A stretch of DNA of 64,000 nucleotides from Hyphomicrobiales bacterium (GCA_900465665.1 UBJO01000048.1:1-64000); one strand, 5' to 3'. Positions 1-9,453 are shown, numbered from the stretch's first letter. Translations and numbers: made by a program. Notes: generated by a model from the letters alone, not told the origin.

Positions 1-606
1 CTATGTGTCCGGGCTGGGCAGCGGCCACACAGGACACTGGAATCGGACTCGAACCGACGAGGCCATCGCTCGCAACGCCTCAGCTTGGTTTGCAGGAAGA
101 CCGCAGTCGCTGGAGGCGAGATCGCGGAACAGCCGAAGCGTCTCGGTAAAATCGCGGCTCGCGGCCGTAGCCTGCAATTGGTTGATATCGTCTTTCTGGA
201 GCAATCGGGAGAATTGCTCGGGAAGATTGACCAGTCGCCTGGTGCCGTCCGCCATAGGCGTGTCGCCCAGCGCGCCGATGTTTCTGAGCTTTCCGAACAA
301 GAGGCGCTGCGCGCGCTTCCACTGCTCCAGCACTGCTGCTTTGGCCAAGAGCCTAGCCTTTTCACCCCAGACGCTGTTCAGGCCGGACTTTGATAGCTCG
401 GATTGCACTTTCAGCATCACAGCATCAATATCTCTCCCCTGTGGGGGCGGGGTCAGAACGTCGTCCGGCCAGATAGACTTTGCCATGATTACGATAGCGG
501 ACAGGATGCGTGTCCTGAGCTCCGACAGCTCGGTGGTGGTCGGCAGCGTGCCGAGTTCGACCATCCTCTTGACGAGGTCTTTGTTTTTGCCCTTGCCGTA
601 GGCCAT
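1..606 (-). CDS. Orphan hypothetical protein, probable fragment (201 aa)
   Basis: I do not recognise this protein. Translation probably starts at the ATG at 606 (MAYGKGKNKD...), behind a GGGCGGA-like ribosome site. A second copy at 52465-52752 begins at the same methionine. The stop codon is the first three bases of the window. The copies match closely over about 78 residues and part after 'SELSKSGLNS'. The middle (about residues 68-105, rich in Trp, Arg and Lys around 'SGLNSVWGEKARLLAK') has a faint resemblance to the N-terminal helical part of the TnpB-like protein at 53588; that link is only a guess. The C-terminal tail, rich in Pro and Trp, looks like read-through into foreign sequence, so this may be a truncated gene. 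Confidence 0.45.
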   Translation of the reverse strand: MAYGKGKNKDLVKRMVELGTLPTTTELSELRTRILSAIVIMAKSIWPDDVLTPPPQGRDIDAVMLKVQSELSKSGLNSVWGEKARLLAKAAVLEQWKRAQRLLFGKLRNIGALGDTPMADGTRRLVNLPEQFSRLLQKDDINQLQATAASRDFTETLRLFRDLASSDCGLPANQAEALRAMASSVRVRFQCPVWPLPSPDT

Positions 607-1047
607 GCTAGTCCGCCCACGTGGAGCGTGCCGCACGGATATGCGCTGGCGAGCGGCGACCTGAGAACTGGCAGGGAATTGTGGAGTGATGATGCAAAAC
701 CGGGGATCACGGAGGAATACCTCAATGGGAACCCGGATCGGTCGAGGCGTCAACAGCCGGCAGCAGTCAATCCGATCTACGGATTCTAGTTGCTCTCAGG
801 TCACAGATGCTTTGCGGGTGGCTTCGCCTTTGGCTGACCATGGCCGCTTTCCTCCCGGCCCTAAAGAACCGGGTCTCCCCGCGGCAGATGATAAACTTCA
901 TTGCTGGTTTTTCTTAAACAGCCAGTGGGCGACGCACAACAGCAGTGGCCGTCGGACCGAACCTCGCTCTGTACTCCATATCAAGTTGCGGTGTCTTCGC
1001 GCTAGGCGCAAGGCGGGCAGACTGCATCGGGCGTGCTATACGGGTTG
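607..1047. other. Gene-free stretch
   Basis: No supported gene, RNA or repeat was seen. Open frames here have no ribosome site and no recognisable content. The first bases upstream of 606 resemble the sequence upstream of the related copy at 52752, so the duplicated unit includes some leader. Confidence 0.4.
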
Positions 1048-1620
1048 TCACGCTGACGGCAAATGCTTGACTATGTTCTCTAGGACACTGATGTCCGGCC
1101 GGATGAACCTTCGTCCGCGATACCAGTGGTCGGAAACCGCGCCCTTATCGGCCGCGAACCTGCAGACGCCGTCCGGAGGGAGCGCCGTGAGCCCAATAAA
1201 GGCTACCTCGGTGGCGGTGACCACATCCTGTCCGCCGAGAGTCTGGCCGTGGCTGATCATCGAAAGCTTCATAATTTCTGGTTGCAGAGACCGGGCATCG
1301 TCGATTTCAAGAAGGATATCGGGCGCGTTCCGTTCAGTCCCGCAATAGGCAAGGATGTGAGGATTGGCTTCGAAATCGAGAAGAGTGAAAACCATCGTCG
1401 CCGGATCGATCAACCGCGCTTCGCACGCCGTGAAGTTCAACTGATGACCAAAAGCCACTCTTTGCTGGTTACGAGTTGCGCCGTAGAAGTGAAACCAGCC
1501 CTCATCGCGAGCAAAGAACCGAACCTCCCACACGACGCGGTAAGCGTCTGTATTGCCGTAGAAAGCGTCACATAGATCTCCGATGGTATCCAAGTACTCG
1601 GGGCGAAACGAACCGTTCAT
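1048..1620 (-). CDS. Hypothetical protein (190 aa)
   Basis: Not recognised. It is a complete frame starting at ATG 1620 with an AGGAC-type ribosome site about 8 bases upstream. The protein is soluble, with no signal peptide or membrane segment, and mildly acidic. It is rich in Phe, Trp and Tyr in its first third (VVWEVRFFARDEGWFHFYG) and ends in a basic, Trp-containing region. It stands alone between two gene-poor stretches, and a perfect GTTTAC-AG-GTAAAC palindrome lies 77 bases upstream of the start. Codon use looks normal for the window, so I take it as a real gene of unknown role. Confidence 0.6.
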   Translation of the reverse strand: MNGSFRPEYLDTIGDLCDAFYGNTDAYRVVWEVRFFARDEGWFHFYGATRNQQRVAFGHQLNFTACEARLIDPATMVFTLLDFEANPHILAYCGTERNAPDILLEIDDARSLQPEIMKLSMISHGQTLGGQDVVTATEVAFIGLTALPPDGVCRFAADKGAVSDHWYRGRRFIRPDISVLENIVKHLPSA

Positions 1621-2083
1621 TGGCGACGTCCTGTCTAGCTGGCACCCATTTCTCTTTTGAGAGTGCGTAGACTCACCCTACGCAGGCGTTGCTCCTGTTT
1701 ACAGGTAAACTCTAATATACTGGGGCCGCGGCGCACTTCGGCTTTGTATGTGGATCATGGAAGCGTTCGATACCTTTGCGCAGCCAGCATCAATAACAAA
1801 GGGCCGCTTTGGTGGGCAACCAGAGAGGTTGTTGAACTACGTAGTCGTTTGGCTAAAGGAGCTTTCGGTGTGACATTCGCCGCGCTGGCTATCTCGAGAG
1901 CTATGGCCAGTGATTTCGCTGTGAGTGGCCCGCATCGCCACTGGATAGCAATGCGGGCCACCGGAGACGGAGAGGGGTATTCCGGCTCGGGTCGAACGGA
2001 GAGAGATCCATCGACGAGCTCAAGCTAACACTGTTTCCCCGCAACGAAAGGTATACGAGAGTATCTATCCCGTTGGATCCGCA
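1621..2083. other. Intergenic region with one palindrome
   Basis: No convincing gene. It contains the perfect inverted repeat GTTTAC-AG-GTAAAC at 1697-1710, upstream of the gene on the - strand. Short open frames on both strands (for example 1755-1961) lack ribosome sites and recognisable content. Confidence 0.4.
1697..1710. promoter_or_regulatory. Possible operator palindrome GTTTAC-N2-GTAAAC
   Basis: A perfect 6-bp inverted repeat with a 2-base spacer, 77 bases upstream of the start of the 190-aa hypothetical gene. This geometry suits a dimeric regulator. The half-site GGTAAAC recurs upstream of the AraC gene at about 21541 and near 26627. The regulator is unknown. Confidence 0.3.
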
Positions 2084-3661
2084 TCAACGGCTTTCAGCAC
2101 CGTACTCCTGGACATCAAGGTCAAGCTCCAATTTTCGCAGGACGTGATCGCTGACCTCTCCCGCCCGATACATTCTTAGTAACTCCGCTCTGCCGGCTTT
2201 GACCGCGCGTAAAGTGAAATCAGATCGGGCATTGAGAGGGGCAGACATGACATCTAGTTCCGGGGGGGGCCTAGTAGCGTCTTCGGCGCGCTCTCGATAG
2301 AAGTCGAGTACACAAGCGATCCGGCCTGCAGCGTCGCTCGAGGCAGCATCCGCGAGTGCTGCGTACTGCACCTCGGACATTCGTTTTCGTGCGCGCGCTT
2401 CATCGTTGGCAAGAGTCTCCGCTGTCTGTGAGCCTGTCGCCGGGAGCACCCTGACCAGCAGTGGCAAGGTCGGGCCCTGGATGATCACAGTCACGAAGAT
2501 CACACCAAAAGCAGACAAGAGAATTACGTCTCTGCCGGGAAAATCGTCTGGAAGCGCCAATGCGGCGGCCAGGGTGACCGGTCCCCGTATCCCTGCCCAA
2601 CTCAGGATCATTGTCACCGAGAGTGTCGGCCTACCACCTGAAGCGAGGCCGACTCGACTGACGGCTATTTTCAACATATGCGAGCCAATGAGCCACAGGA
2701 AACGCGATAGCAATACAACCCCGACGGTCATGAGAACTGGGACAATATAATGGCCGAGAGGGTGTTGGTTGGCTTCGATCCTGTCCAATGTTCCGCGCAG
2801 GGAGAGGCCAACGAGGATGAAAAGCATAGACTGCATTATGAAGACAAGTACCTTCCAGAACCCGGTGGCTGCTATCCGCGTTGCGGCGGAAAAAATCTCG
2901 TGCTGCCGCCATCCCAAAAGGAGCCCAGTCGCGACCGTCGACAACACCCCGGACGCTCCGCACTGGTCTGCGACGATGTATGATGACGCCGCAAGGAGCA
3001 GAGTCCCGGCAATCACCAGTTCGCTGCTTCCAAGCCGCTCCAGGATACGTATGCCAACCTGACCTATGCAGAACCCGATCACTACACCTCCGACTGATAC
3101 CATCGAAAATGTCAGAAGTGCCTCGCCAGCGCTGAACGACCCAGCTGCTGCCCACGCTACTGCGAAATGAAAGAGCACCAGTCCGCTGGCGTCATTTACC
3201 AGGCTCTCGCCGCCCAGTACGGTCTTGACGTGGCTGGGCAAGCGAAGCTTTTCGAGAACTACCTTCACCGCTACCGCATCTGGAGGTGAAACGCAGGCAC
3301 CCAGCGCGAAGCCGATGGCCCATGGGAACTCTGGGAACATGTGGTGAAAGGCTATCGCGACGGCAGCGGTAGTGAAGAACACCGCTCCCACCGCCAGCGA
3401 AATTATCGCGATAGAGTGGCGCTTGAAGTCACGCCAAGCGGTCGAGTACGCGCTGCTCAAAAGGAGGGGAGGCAGGAAGAGCACCAGCACGAATTCGGGG
3501 TCGAACGAAATGCTTGGTATACCAGGCACAAATGCTAATAGCGCACCGCCGCTGATAAGAGCCGCCGCTGGCGGAAGGTGAAGCTTCCGGGCGATCAACT
3601 CAAGGACGATGATCGCCATCAATAAGATGACGAGAAACTCGTATTGCTCCTGTAGTGACAT
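2084..3661 (-). CDS. Na+/H+ antiporter, CPA1 (NhaP-like) family
   Basis: A 525-aa inner-membrane cation/proton antiporter. The first about 400 residues form 11-12 hydrophobic segments typical of the CPA1 exchanger domain. Diagnostic pieces are the run LVLFLPPLLLSSAY in an early helix, the CVSPPDAVAV segment, the GGESLVNDASGLV segment carrying the conserved Asn-Asp pair of the ion site, and SWAGIRGPVTLAAAL in a late helix. A charged cytoplasmic tail of about 110 residues follows, helical and without a known regulatory domain. Family members exchange Na+ (or K+) for H+ in pH and salt homeostasis; the ion cannot be told from sequence. It is monocistronic, and the SDR gene upstream is 211 bases away. 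Confidence 0.9.
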   Translation of the reverse strand: MSLQEQYEFLVILLMAIIVLELIARKLHLPPAAALISGGALLAFVPGIPSISFDPEFVLVLFLPPLLLSSAYSTAWRDFKRHSIAIISLAVGAVFFTTAAVAIAFHHMFPEFPWAIGFALGACVSPPDAVAVKVVLEKLRLPSHVKTVLGGESLVNDASGLVLFHFAVAWAAAGSFSAGEALLTFSMVSVGGVVIGFCIGQVGIRILERLGSSELVIAGTLLLAASSYIVADQCGASGVLSTVATGLLLGWRQHEIFSAATRIAATGFWKVLVFIMQSMLFILVGLSLRGTLDRIEANQHPLGHYIVPVLMTVGVVLLSRFLWLIGSHMLKIAVSRVGLASGGRPTLSVTMILSWAGIRGPVTLAAALALPDDFPGRDVILLSAFGVIFVTVIIQGPTLPLLVRVLPATGSQTAETLANDEARARKRMSEVQYAALADAASSDAAGRIACVLDFYRERAEDATRPPPELDVMSAPLNARSDFTLRAVKAGRAELLRMYRAGEVSDHVLRKLELDLDVQEYGAESR

Positions 3662-3872
3662 CGTAAAGCGGTAAACCCCGGCCGTTGTGAGGCGATCATA
3701 ACGGCAAGTTGCCGGCAGGTAAGCTGTACAGAGGTATGCCTATCGCCGGCTTTAAGGTCGCCCGGGTGGCCTGACCTGTTTCCCAAGTCGCCGGGGGAAC
3801 GTTCGACAGGCCTTTGCGACAGAGAATTTTTGCGGGCACCGACCGCATCCGGTGCCCACAAGAGCATTGCTT

Positions 3873-4835
3873 TCAGACGTCCTCAAGGCCCGAGAGTCTG
3901 AGGCTTTCGATCCAAAGCAACTCTGCCAACTGCGAATCGACAGCATAGGGACGAACCCCGATGTGATGCTCCTCTTCGAGTGGGGCGATATCCGAATTCT
4001 CACAGTAGACGCCCCCGATATTTGCCAGTTCCGGGCTGGTCGCGCACCATACGGTCGTCGCCGCTCCTTGTGCAAAATTCTTCCGATCTGTTGCTGGGTC
4101 GACAATCGGGGTCCCGCTGTCATCAAGGGCGTCGAATGAGGCAATTTCCTCGGCCGATAGATGACGTGCAAGTGGCCCCACGATTGAGCCGGGATGGACC
4201 GAATAGGCCCTAATGCCATTCTCCTTGCCTCGGCTATCCGCCGCCACAGCGAACAAAGCGTTCGCGGTCTTTGACTGGCCGTATGCCTGCCACTTCTCGT
4301 ACGGTCGAGAGTTGAACGGAAGGTCGCCCAGATCAAAACCTGGGATCATATGGCCGCGCGAGGATAGCGTCACGATGCGCGACCGTCCCGCAGCAAGGAG
4401 TGCCGACCAAAGTCTGATCGCCAGCCGGAAGTGGCCGAGGTGATTGGTGGCGAATTGACCCTCATTGCCAGCGTTGTCTCGAAAGAGCGGGGTCGCCATT
4501 ATGCCGGCGTTCAAGATCAAAATCGACAGAGATCGGCTTGACGAGAGAAAGCCCGCTGCAAAACGGTCAACGGAGGCAGGGTCTATCAGGTCCAGCTCTT
4601 CGAACTCAATTCGAGGAACTCCCGAGAGCGCGGCTCGGGCTGAGGCGACGTTCCGCACAGCGACGATAACCGTTGCGCCCGCGGCGCTCAAAACCTTCGT
4701 GGTCTCAAGACCAAGGCCTGATCCTCCTCCTGTCACGATGACCACTTTTCCAGAGAGATTGACGTCTTTGGCTACCTCGGAGGCGGTTGTTGCGGGACCC
4801 CAGTTGGTGTGTAGAGGTGTTTGATGATTTCCCAT
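3873..4835 (-). CDS. Short-chain dehydrogenase/reductase (320 aa)
   Basis: A classical-type SDR of the retinol-dehydrogenase/WW-oxidoreductase-like group. It has the glycine-rich NAD(P) motif TGGGSGLGLE, the structural NAG motif (LILNAGIMA), a catalytic Ser in VTLSSRGH and the YGQSK pair (Tyr and Lys of the active site), followed by a HPG segment. I chose the ATG at 4835 over the one six bases upstream because the GGAG ribosome site sits 7 bases before it. It is divergent from the AraC-family gene at 4933, which is its likely regulator. The substrate is unknown, probably an aldehyde, ketone or alcohol. A second SDR of the same type lies at 23006-23926. Confidence 0.88.
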   Translation of the reverse strand: MGNHQTPLHTNWGPATTASEVAKDVNLSGKVVIVTGGGSGLGLETTKVLSAAGATVIVAVRNVASARAALSGVPRIEFEELDLIDPASVDRFAAGFLSSSRSLSILILNAGIMATPLFRDNAGNEGQFATNHLGHFRLAIRLWSALLAAGRSRIVTLSSRGHMIPGFDLGDLPFNSRPYEKWQAYGQSKTANALFAVAADSRGKENGIRAYSVHPGSIVGPLARHLSAEEIASFDALDDSGTPIVDPATDRKNFAQGAATTVWCATSPELANIGGVYCENSDIAPLEEEHHIGVRPYAVDSQLAELLWIESLRLSGLEDV

Positions 4836-4932
4836 AATCATACTCCAGCTTTGAATGCTGCTGAGTTGTAACCGGTAAAAATAGGATTATATATGCTCGC
4901 AGTGCTCGAAAACTGTCGCGAAAGTCCTGTTT

Positions 4933-5859
4933 ATGGCTGATCCTCTATCCGATGCAATCCGGGTGAGTAGCGCGAGAACCGTCTTGTCCACCGGTCTTCG
5001 TGCGACCGGACGCTGGGCTATCGCAGTGACGATCGATGAGAACTTCAAGTTCAACGCCGTAACGGAGGGGACTTGTTGGATTACCGTAGGAGATGCAGAG
5101 CCTGTGGCGTTAAAGCAGGGCGATTGCTTTTTCTTGAGGGGACCCGTCACTTTCGTTCTAGCCAGTGATCTGAAAGCTGACGTCCAATCGGCAACCGAGG
5201 TATTTGCTAATGCCGCCGATGGTTTTGCCACTCTGAATAAGGGTACCGAGCCGCGGGTCACTTGCATCGGCGGGAAGGTACTTTCCGCCGAAGGCTTCGA
5301 ATTCTTGTCGGACGCCCTCCCAAATTTGATCACGATTAGGGGCGGAACCCGCGCAGCGGACAACACTCGGTGGCTGCTGGACCGATTGATTTCAGAATTG
5401 GCAACAAATTCGCCCGGCACTGAAATTATGTGCGAGCAAATCATGCAGATGATCTTCGTAGAAATGATCCGGATGTCCTTGGAGGAGGGACTGGTTGAGG
5501 CTGGTTGGCTATCTGCGCTTGCTGATCCCAGAATCTCGCCCGCGGTTCGACTCTTGCACCTCGATCCGAAACGCGACTGGCGGCTCCCCGAACTAGCCAG
5601 TGCTTGCAATCTCTCCAGGTCGCAATTTGCGTCCCGTTTCACTGACACGGTCGGGATGTCTCCGATCGCGTACCTGGTAAACTGGCGGATGTTTCTCGCA
5701 CGAAAGGCGCTCCAAGACCCAAAGGCAACTCTCGCTCGCGTAGCGTCGGAGGCCGGTTACCAATCTGAGGCCGCATTCGGAGCTGCGTTTAAACGAGCTT
5801 TCGGAACGTCCCCGAGACGCTACTTCAGAAGTCGTCAGGCAGTGGTGTGGGCGGCCTAG
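4933..5859 (+). CDS. AraC-family transcriptional regulator with cupin-type sensor
   Basis: A 308-aa regulator. The N-terminal about 180 residues form a cupin-like sensing domain of the type seen in AraC regulators that control dehydrogenase genes (EGTCWITV...LKQGDCFFL). Two helix-turn-helix motifs lie in the last 100 residues: LPELASACNLSRSQFASRF and LARVASEAGYQSEAAFGAAF, followed by the typical GTSPRRYFR ending. It is transcribed divergently from the SDR at 3873-4835, with a 97-bp AT-rich shared promoter region (TTATATATG near 4890), so it probably controls that gene and perhaps the NmrA-like gene downstream at 5994. The inducer is unknown. No clear ribosome site precedes ATG 4933. Confidence 0.9.
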   Translation: MADPLSDAIRVSSARTVLSTGLRATGRWAIAVTIDENFKFNAVTEGTCWITVGDAEPVALKQGDCFFLRGPVTFVLASDLKADVQSATEVFANAADGFATLNKGTEPRVTCIGGKVLSAEGFEFLSDALPNLITIRGGTRAADNTRWLLDRLISELATNSPGTEIMCEQIMQMIFVEMIRMSLEEGLVEAGWLSALADPRISPAVRLLHLDPKRDWRLPELASACNLSRSQFASRFTDTVGMSPIAYLVNWRMFLARKALQDPKATLARVASEAGYQSEAAFGAAFKRAFGTSPRRYFRSRQAVVWAA

Positions 5860-5898
5860 TGTGATCCGGATTTTATGGCCTGCAATGCGGGAATAGGC

Positions 5899-5910
5899 AT
5901 ACTTGAGTAC
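5899..5910. promoter_or_regulatory. ATAC-N4-GTAY element, copy A
   Basis: ATAC-TTGA-GTAC, 84 bases upstream of the NmrA-like gene at 5994. It is the weakest match of five similar elements (see 25106, 34973, 38496, 43226). Each lies about 50-130 bases upstream of a gene. The regulator is unknown. Confidence 0.4.
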
Positions 5911-5993
5911 ACCTTCTTGTAAATACTGGGGCTTGTTAAGCTATGTGCTCGCGCGCGAAAAGCGGTCGCGGGATATCGAAAATGGAGGGTCCA

Positions 5994-6821
5994 ATGACGA
6001 AATACCGGAAGGCTGTGGTGCTGGGAGGCAGTGGCCTCATTGGATCCCGGGTAGTCGACCGACTGCGTAAGTCAGGTGTTGAGGTCGTGTCTGCCTCTCG
6101 CCGAACCGGGGTCGATACGTTGACAGGGGAAGGTCTCGATAAGGCATTTACCGACGCTGACGTCGTAGTCGATGCATCAGACGTTCACTCTTTCGATAAG
6201 GAAACCCTGCGGAAATTCTTCACTGTATCCGGCGAAAACGTTGCTCGGGCTGAAGTGGCGGCAGGCGTAAAGCATCATGTAACCCTGTCAATCGTGGGTG
6301 TCGACCGAATACGCGGCAACCCGTATTACGCTGCCAAGCTCGCTCAAGAGGATATGGCAAGCCAATCGGGCGTGCCGTTCACGATTGCTCGGTCGACCCA
6401 ATTCTACGAGTTCTTCCCAACGATCGCCGGTGGGTTCACAACAGGCTCGGTTGTCGGTCTTCCCAATGCTCTGCTCCAGCCGATAGCGGCGGATGACGTC
6501 GCGGTAGCCCTCGTGGATATAGCTCTATCTCCGCCCAAGAACGGTCCCGTGTATATCGCTGGTCCAGAGCGAGATCGATTCGATCGCTGGTTGACACGCG
6601 TATTCAAACTCACGGACGACCCTAGATCAGTTGAAGTCGACTCTAAGGCGACTTGGTTTGGCGCTACTCTCGAAAATGACTCCATCGTACCGAAGCAAAC
6701 CGACTACAGCGGTCACCTAAAGTTGGAAGAGTGGTTTGCGACACCGGAAGCTAAACGTGCGTTGCTCGGCGACAGGTACGCCGAAGCCGTGGCGGCCATC
6801 GAGCAAGAGCGCGAAACCTAA
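5994..6821 (+). CDS. NAD(P)-binding NmrA-like oxidoreductase, paralogue 1
   Basis: A 275-aa atypical SDR of the NmrA/quinone-reductase-like group. It has a Rossmann start, VVLGGSGLIGSRV, the phrase GVDTLTGEGLDKA shared with its paralogues, HHVTLSIVGVDRI, and the YAAKLAQE segment in place of a standard YxxxK. The ATG at 5994 is preceded by GGAGGG. Paralogues lie at 25239, 35104 and 38607, and this copy is the most diverged and longest. Such proteins use NAD(P)H either as sensors or to reduce quinones or electrophiles; which applies here cannot be told. It is downstream of the AraC regulator and carries an ATAC-N4-GTAC element upstream. Confidence 0.82.
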   Translation: MTKYRKAVVLGGSGLIGSRVVDRLRKSGVEVVSASRRTGVDTLTGEGLDKAFTDADVVVDASDVHSFDKETLRKFFTVSGENVARAEVAAGVKHHVTLSIVGVDRIRGNPYYAAKLAQEDMASQSGVPFTIARSTQFYEFFPTIAGGFTTGSVVGLPNALLQPIAADDVAVALVDIALSPPKNGPVYIAGPERDRFDRWLTRVFKLTDDPRSVEVDSKATWFGATLENDSIVPKQTDYSGHLKLEEWFATPEAKRALLGDRYAEAVAAIEQERET

Positions 6822-7155
6822 CATTCGGGCGGCTTCACGAACCGCCACCTTGGCTTTAGTCTTTGTCACCACGGCGCGGAATGATGCGGCTTTATGCGTG
6901 TCCACTCGCGCGGAGCAGCAACGTCCAGGGGATCGTCTCCCGGTCGATGCCAGCGTCTGACAATCTTTCGCGACGACGAGGCTTGCGCGCGGCCTTGCGT
7001 TGCAGGTCATGGATGCGTTCACTGCGAACACGCATCTTTTGGCGCTATTGAATTGATCCATAGGCATGTAAGCTTCCCTTGCTCTAGGTCACTTCGATAC
7101 CTGTGCGACAAATCCGAGGCGCTGATACTGACGTTTGCCTCGCGGCCTCGACCCC
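6822..7155. other. Gene-free stretch between convergent genes
   Basis: No supported gene was seen. Open frames on both strands here (for example 6717-7067 on the - strand, overlapping the preceding gene) look like shadows. No clear terminator or repeat was noticed. Confidence 0.4.
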
Positions 7156-8007
7156 TCAACGCAAATGGCGATCGCGGATTTCCACAATTGCTTTCTTCTC
7201 GGCACACAAGAGGATCTGTCGGATCCCAAACTCGCGGGTAAGCCAACGACCATAGGCGCGCAGCTTGTCGAAGGGACTATCGCCATTTTCCGCGATACCT
7301 GGATCTAGAGCACTCTGCAGGAGGAATTCCCGGCAGACTTCAAGCGCTTGCTCGGGCGAAGTCAGGTCCCCGTCTGCTGCGATGATTTGCCGTGTCCGGG
7401 CCGTCATAAAGTCTGAAAGTCTAAAGGGGCCGCCATCCATAATCGCAGGCGAATGCCAGCTAACTTCGTCGCCCGAAATGCTGAACGCGTAGTAGTGATC
7501 ATGTGATGAGACACTTTCGTGTGGTGCTATCGAAATGTGGCTCCTGAGAAACGGGAGAAACGCATATCGATTGACCCATTCATTGTGGAGATGCTCCGAT
7601 CTCGTTTCCGACATTCGCCAGTGCCAAGGACTGTGGGCGTACCTTGGCTCGACATAGAGATCAGCGAAGTAGGTGGCCTTATCGAAGTTTAGAGGCGCGA
7701 CATAGATCGCGTAACTTTGATCGGGGCGATTGTGAGCGAGAAGGACATTGTGCTGAAATTCGCGTGCTGTCTTGGCTTTGGCCCTGAGCCCGAAGAACGC
7801 TGAAGGATTGTCTGCGAGACTGTGCTGCTGACGAAACCGCCGAACCGACTGCAGCTTGTCTTCGTTCGCGCGGCGCTTCGTGATCCCCCCGACCCACGGC
7901 TTTAGGCCTTCCGACTTTTTGAACTGCATGTAGATCGGAATCGTGACGTCCGACAATTTGTCCGCCCCGGTCGCCTGCTCATCGATGTCCAACAAGCGAA
8001 AAGGCAT
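7156..8007 (-). CDS. Hypothetical protein (283 aa)
   Basis: Not recognised. It is a complete frame from ATG 8007 with a weak GGCGGG ribosome site. The protein is soluble, and rich in His and Trp in the middle (SPWHWRMSETRSEHLHNEW, then SVSSHDHYYAF), with no signal peptide or membrane segment. The N-terminus (PFRLLDIDEQATG) and the long open frame with ordinary codon use argue that it is real. It stands alone, convergent with the NmrA-like gene. No function can be assigned. Confidence 0.6.
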   Translation of the reverse strand: MPFRLLDIDEQATGADKLSDVTIPIYMQFKKSEGLKPWVGGITKRRANEDKLQSVRRFRQQHSLADNPSAFFGLRAKAKTAREFQHNVLLAHNRPDQSYAIYVAPLNFDKATYFADLYVEPRYAHSPWHWRMSETRSEHLHNEWVNRYAFLPFLRSHISIAPHESVSSHDHYYAFSISGDEVSWHSPAIMDGGPFRLSDFMTARTRQIIAADGDLTSPEQALEVCREFLLQSALDPGIAENGDSPFDKLRAYGRWLTREFGIRQILLCAEKKAIVEIRDRHLR

Positions 8008-8359
8008 ACCCGCCGAGCACCAGCCCAGGTACTGAGCTACATCAGCCTCGATCTGTTTTTCCGGAGCTCACTTTTGATCACGTACGACGCTGTCACCTTT
8101 ACCGCCCCTTCAGTCAAGATCGGACCCGGTATCCGAAATACCAGCGCGTTGTGCCTGCCAGCAAGGCAAAGTTCAAGCAGATCACCACGCCGGCATTCGG
8201 ATATGCCCAAGTTAGCCGGACTCGATTGCCAGTCTTCACGCGCTATGTGCTGGATGACGGGTCTCAGCAAGCCGCATCACGAAAATGATCATCTGGTACA
8301 AAATCTCATGACCGTCCCCGTGCTTTCTAGGCGCTTGTCTTGAACTGGAGTTGACCTCG
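8008..8359. other. Divergent promoter region
   Basis: It separates the - strand hypothetical gene from the + strand transglutaminase-like gene. No recognisable gene was seen; the frame 8074-8343 lacks family features. It should contain promoters for both neighbours, but I cannot place them with confidence. Confidence 0.35.
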
Positions 8360-9421
8360 ATGATGAACCGCCGCCGCTTTCTTGCGAATGCCGCCTTGAC
8401 CTCTGTTGGTGCAATCACGGCTTCAAAATTCGCCCACGCGGAGACCGCCTCCATCGGTGACAATGGCTGGCGGACCTTCGAGGTCACGACCACAGTGGAT
8501 CTTGCCAACGTACCCGGTCCAGCCCGCTTGTGGTTGCCTGTGATCCAATCGAGTGGCGATTATCAGAGGGCGGAGCGAGCTCATTGGAGGACAACGAGCG
8601 ACGATGTCGGCTTGAAGAAGGATGCACCCTCAGCGGCCGACATTTTGGCCGTTGACTGGAATGGACCGGGCGAGCGCTCAATTGAGGTGGTCCAACTGGT
8701 TTCCACTCGGAATCGTACTTCACATGACGTGGTAGCAGCATCTGCGGCGGAACTTGATCACGAACGTCAGCCTAGCCCCAGCATGCCTACCGACGGGATC
8801 GTCAGGGAAACCGCGATGAAGATCGTCGGAAGCAGAGGCGGCGAGGAAGAGAAAGCTCGCGCGATCTATGAATGGGTCATCGAGAACACATTCAGAGATG
8901 CAAACGTGAATGGCTGTGGCGTCGGGAATGTCAAAGACATGCTCGAGAGCGGCTATTTCGGTGGAAAGTGCGCCGACATCAACAGTCTGTTCGTCGCGTT
9001 GGCTCGTGCCGCCGGGCTGCCCGCGCGGGACGTCTTTGGCATTCGCGTCGCCGATTCAGCTGAGTTCAAGTCGCTTGGCAGGGCAGGAGACATCACAAAG
9101 GCTCAACACTGCCGCGCCGAGGTGCATATCACGAACCGTGGTTGGGTTGCCGTCGATCCTGCTGACGTCCGCAAGGTCGTCCTGGAAGAAAAGCTCCCAC
9201 TCGATAATCCCGCGGTACAGGCATTCCGCGAGAAAGCCTTTGGTAACTGGGAGATGAACTGGGTAGGCTTCAACACGGCCCGCGACCTCGTGCTTCCCGG
9301 CAGTTCGGAGCGGCAAGGCTTCCTAATGTATCCAGCGGCATACAATTCAAAAGGTGAAGTGGACTGCCTAAGTCCCAAGACGTTCGCCTACACGATTACG
9401 TCAAGAGAAATAACTGCGTGA
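8360..9421 (+). CDS. Tat-exported transglutaminase-like protein
   Basis: 353 aa. The N-terminus carries a twin-arginine-type signal (NRRRFLANAALTSVGAIT, cleavage likely after AHA near residue 27), so the protein is predicted periplasmic. The C-terminal half is a transglutaminase/protease core: catalytic Cys204 in GGKCADINSLF, His250 in the HCRAEVHI segment and Asp266 in WVAVDPAD. Such proteins act as cysteine proteases or crosslinking enzymes; the substrate is unknown. The ATG at 8360 fits a GGAG site 9 bases upstream better than the TTG at 8351. selD begins only 32 bases after its stop, so the two are probably cotranscribed, which links it loosely to the formate/selenium cluster. Confidence 0.85.
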   Translation: MMNRRRFLANAALTSVGAITASKFAHAETASIGDNGWRTFEVTTTVDLANVPGPARLWLPVIQSSGDYQRAERAHWRTTSDDVGLKKDAPSAADILAVDWNGPGERSIEVVQLVSTRNRTSHDVVAASAAELDHERQPSPSMPTDGIVRETAMKIVGSRGGEEEKARAIYEWVIENTFRDANVNGCGVGNVKDMLESGYFGGKCADINSLFVALARAAGLPARDVFGIRVADSAEFKSLGRAGDITKAQHCRAEVHITNRGWVAVDPADVRKVVLEEKLPLDNPAVQAFREKAFGNWEMNWVGFNTARDLVLPGSSERQGFLMYPAAYNSKGEVDCLSPKTFAYTITSREITA

Positions 9422-9453
9422 CAGGCTGCGGATCAACATAGGAACTCGGATCG

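Noticed and set aside
30-60. Sequence reading GGTTCGAGTCCGATTCC on the - strand, like a tRNA T-arm
   Set aside because: It pairs as a T-arm and a nearby GTGTCCTGTGTGG echoes the tRNA-Sec variable region, but no anticodon arm or acceptor partner is present within 60 bases. It lies in coding-like sequence, so it may be chance or a scrap of an integration site.
686-1348. 220-aa + strand frame near the left end
   Set aside because: It overlaps the - strand hypothetical gene, has no ribosome site and is composed of mixed-codon stretches.
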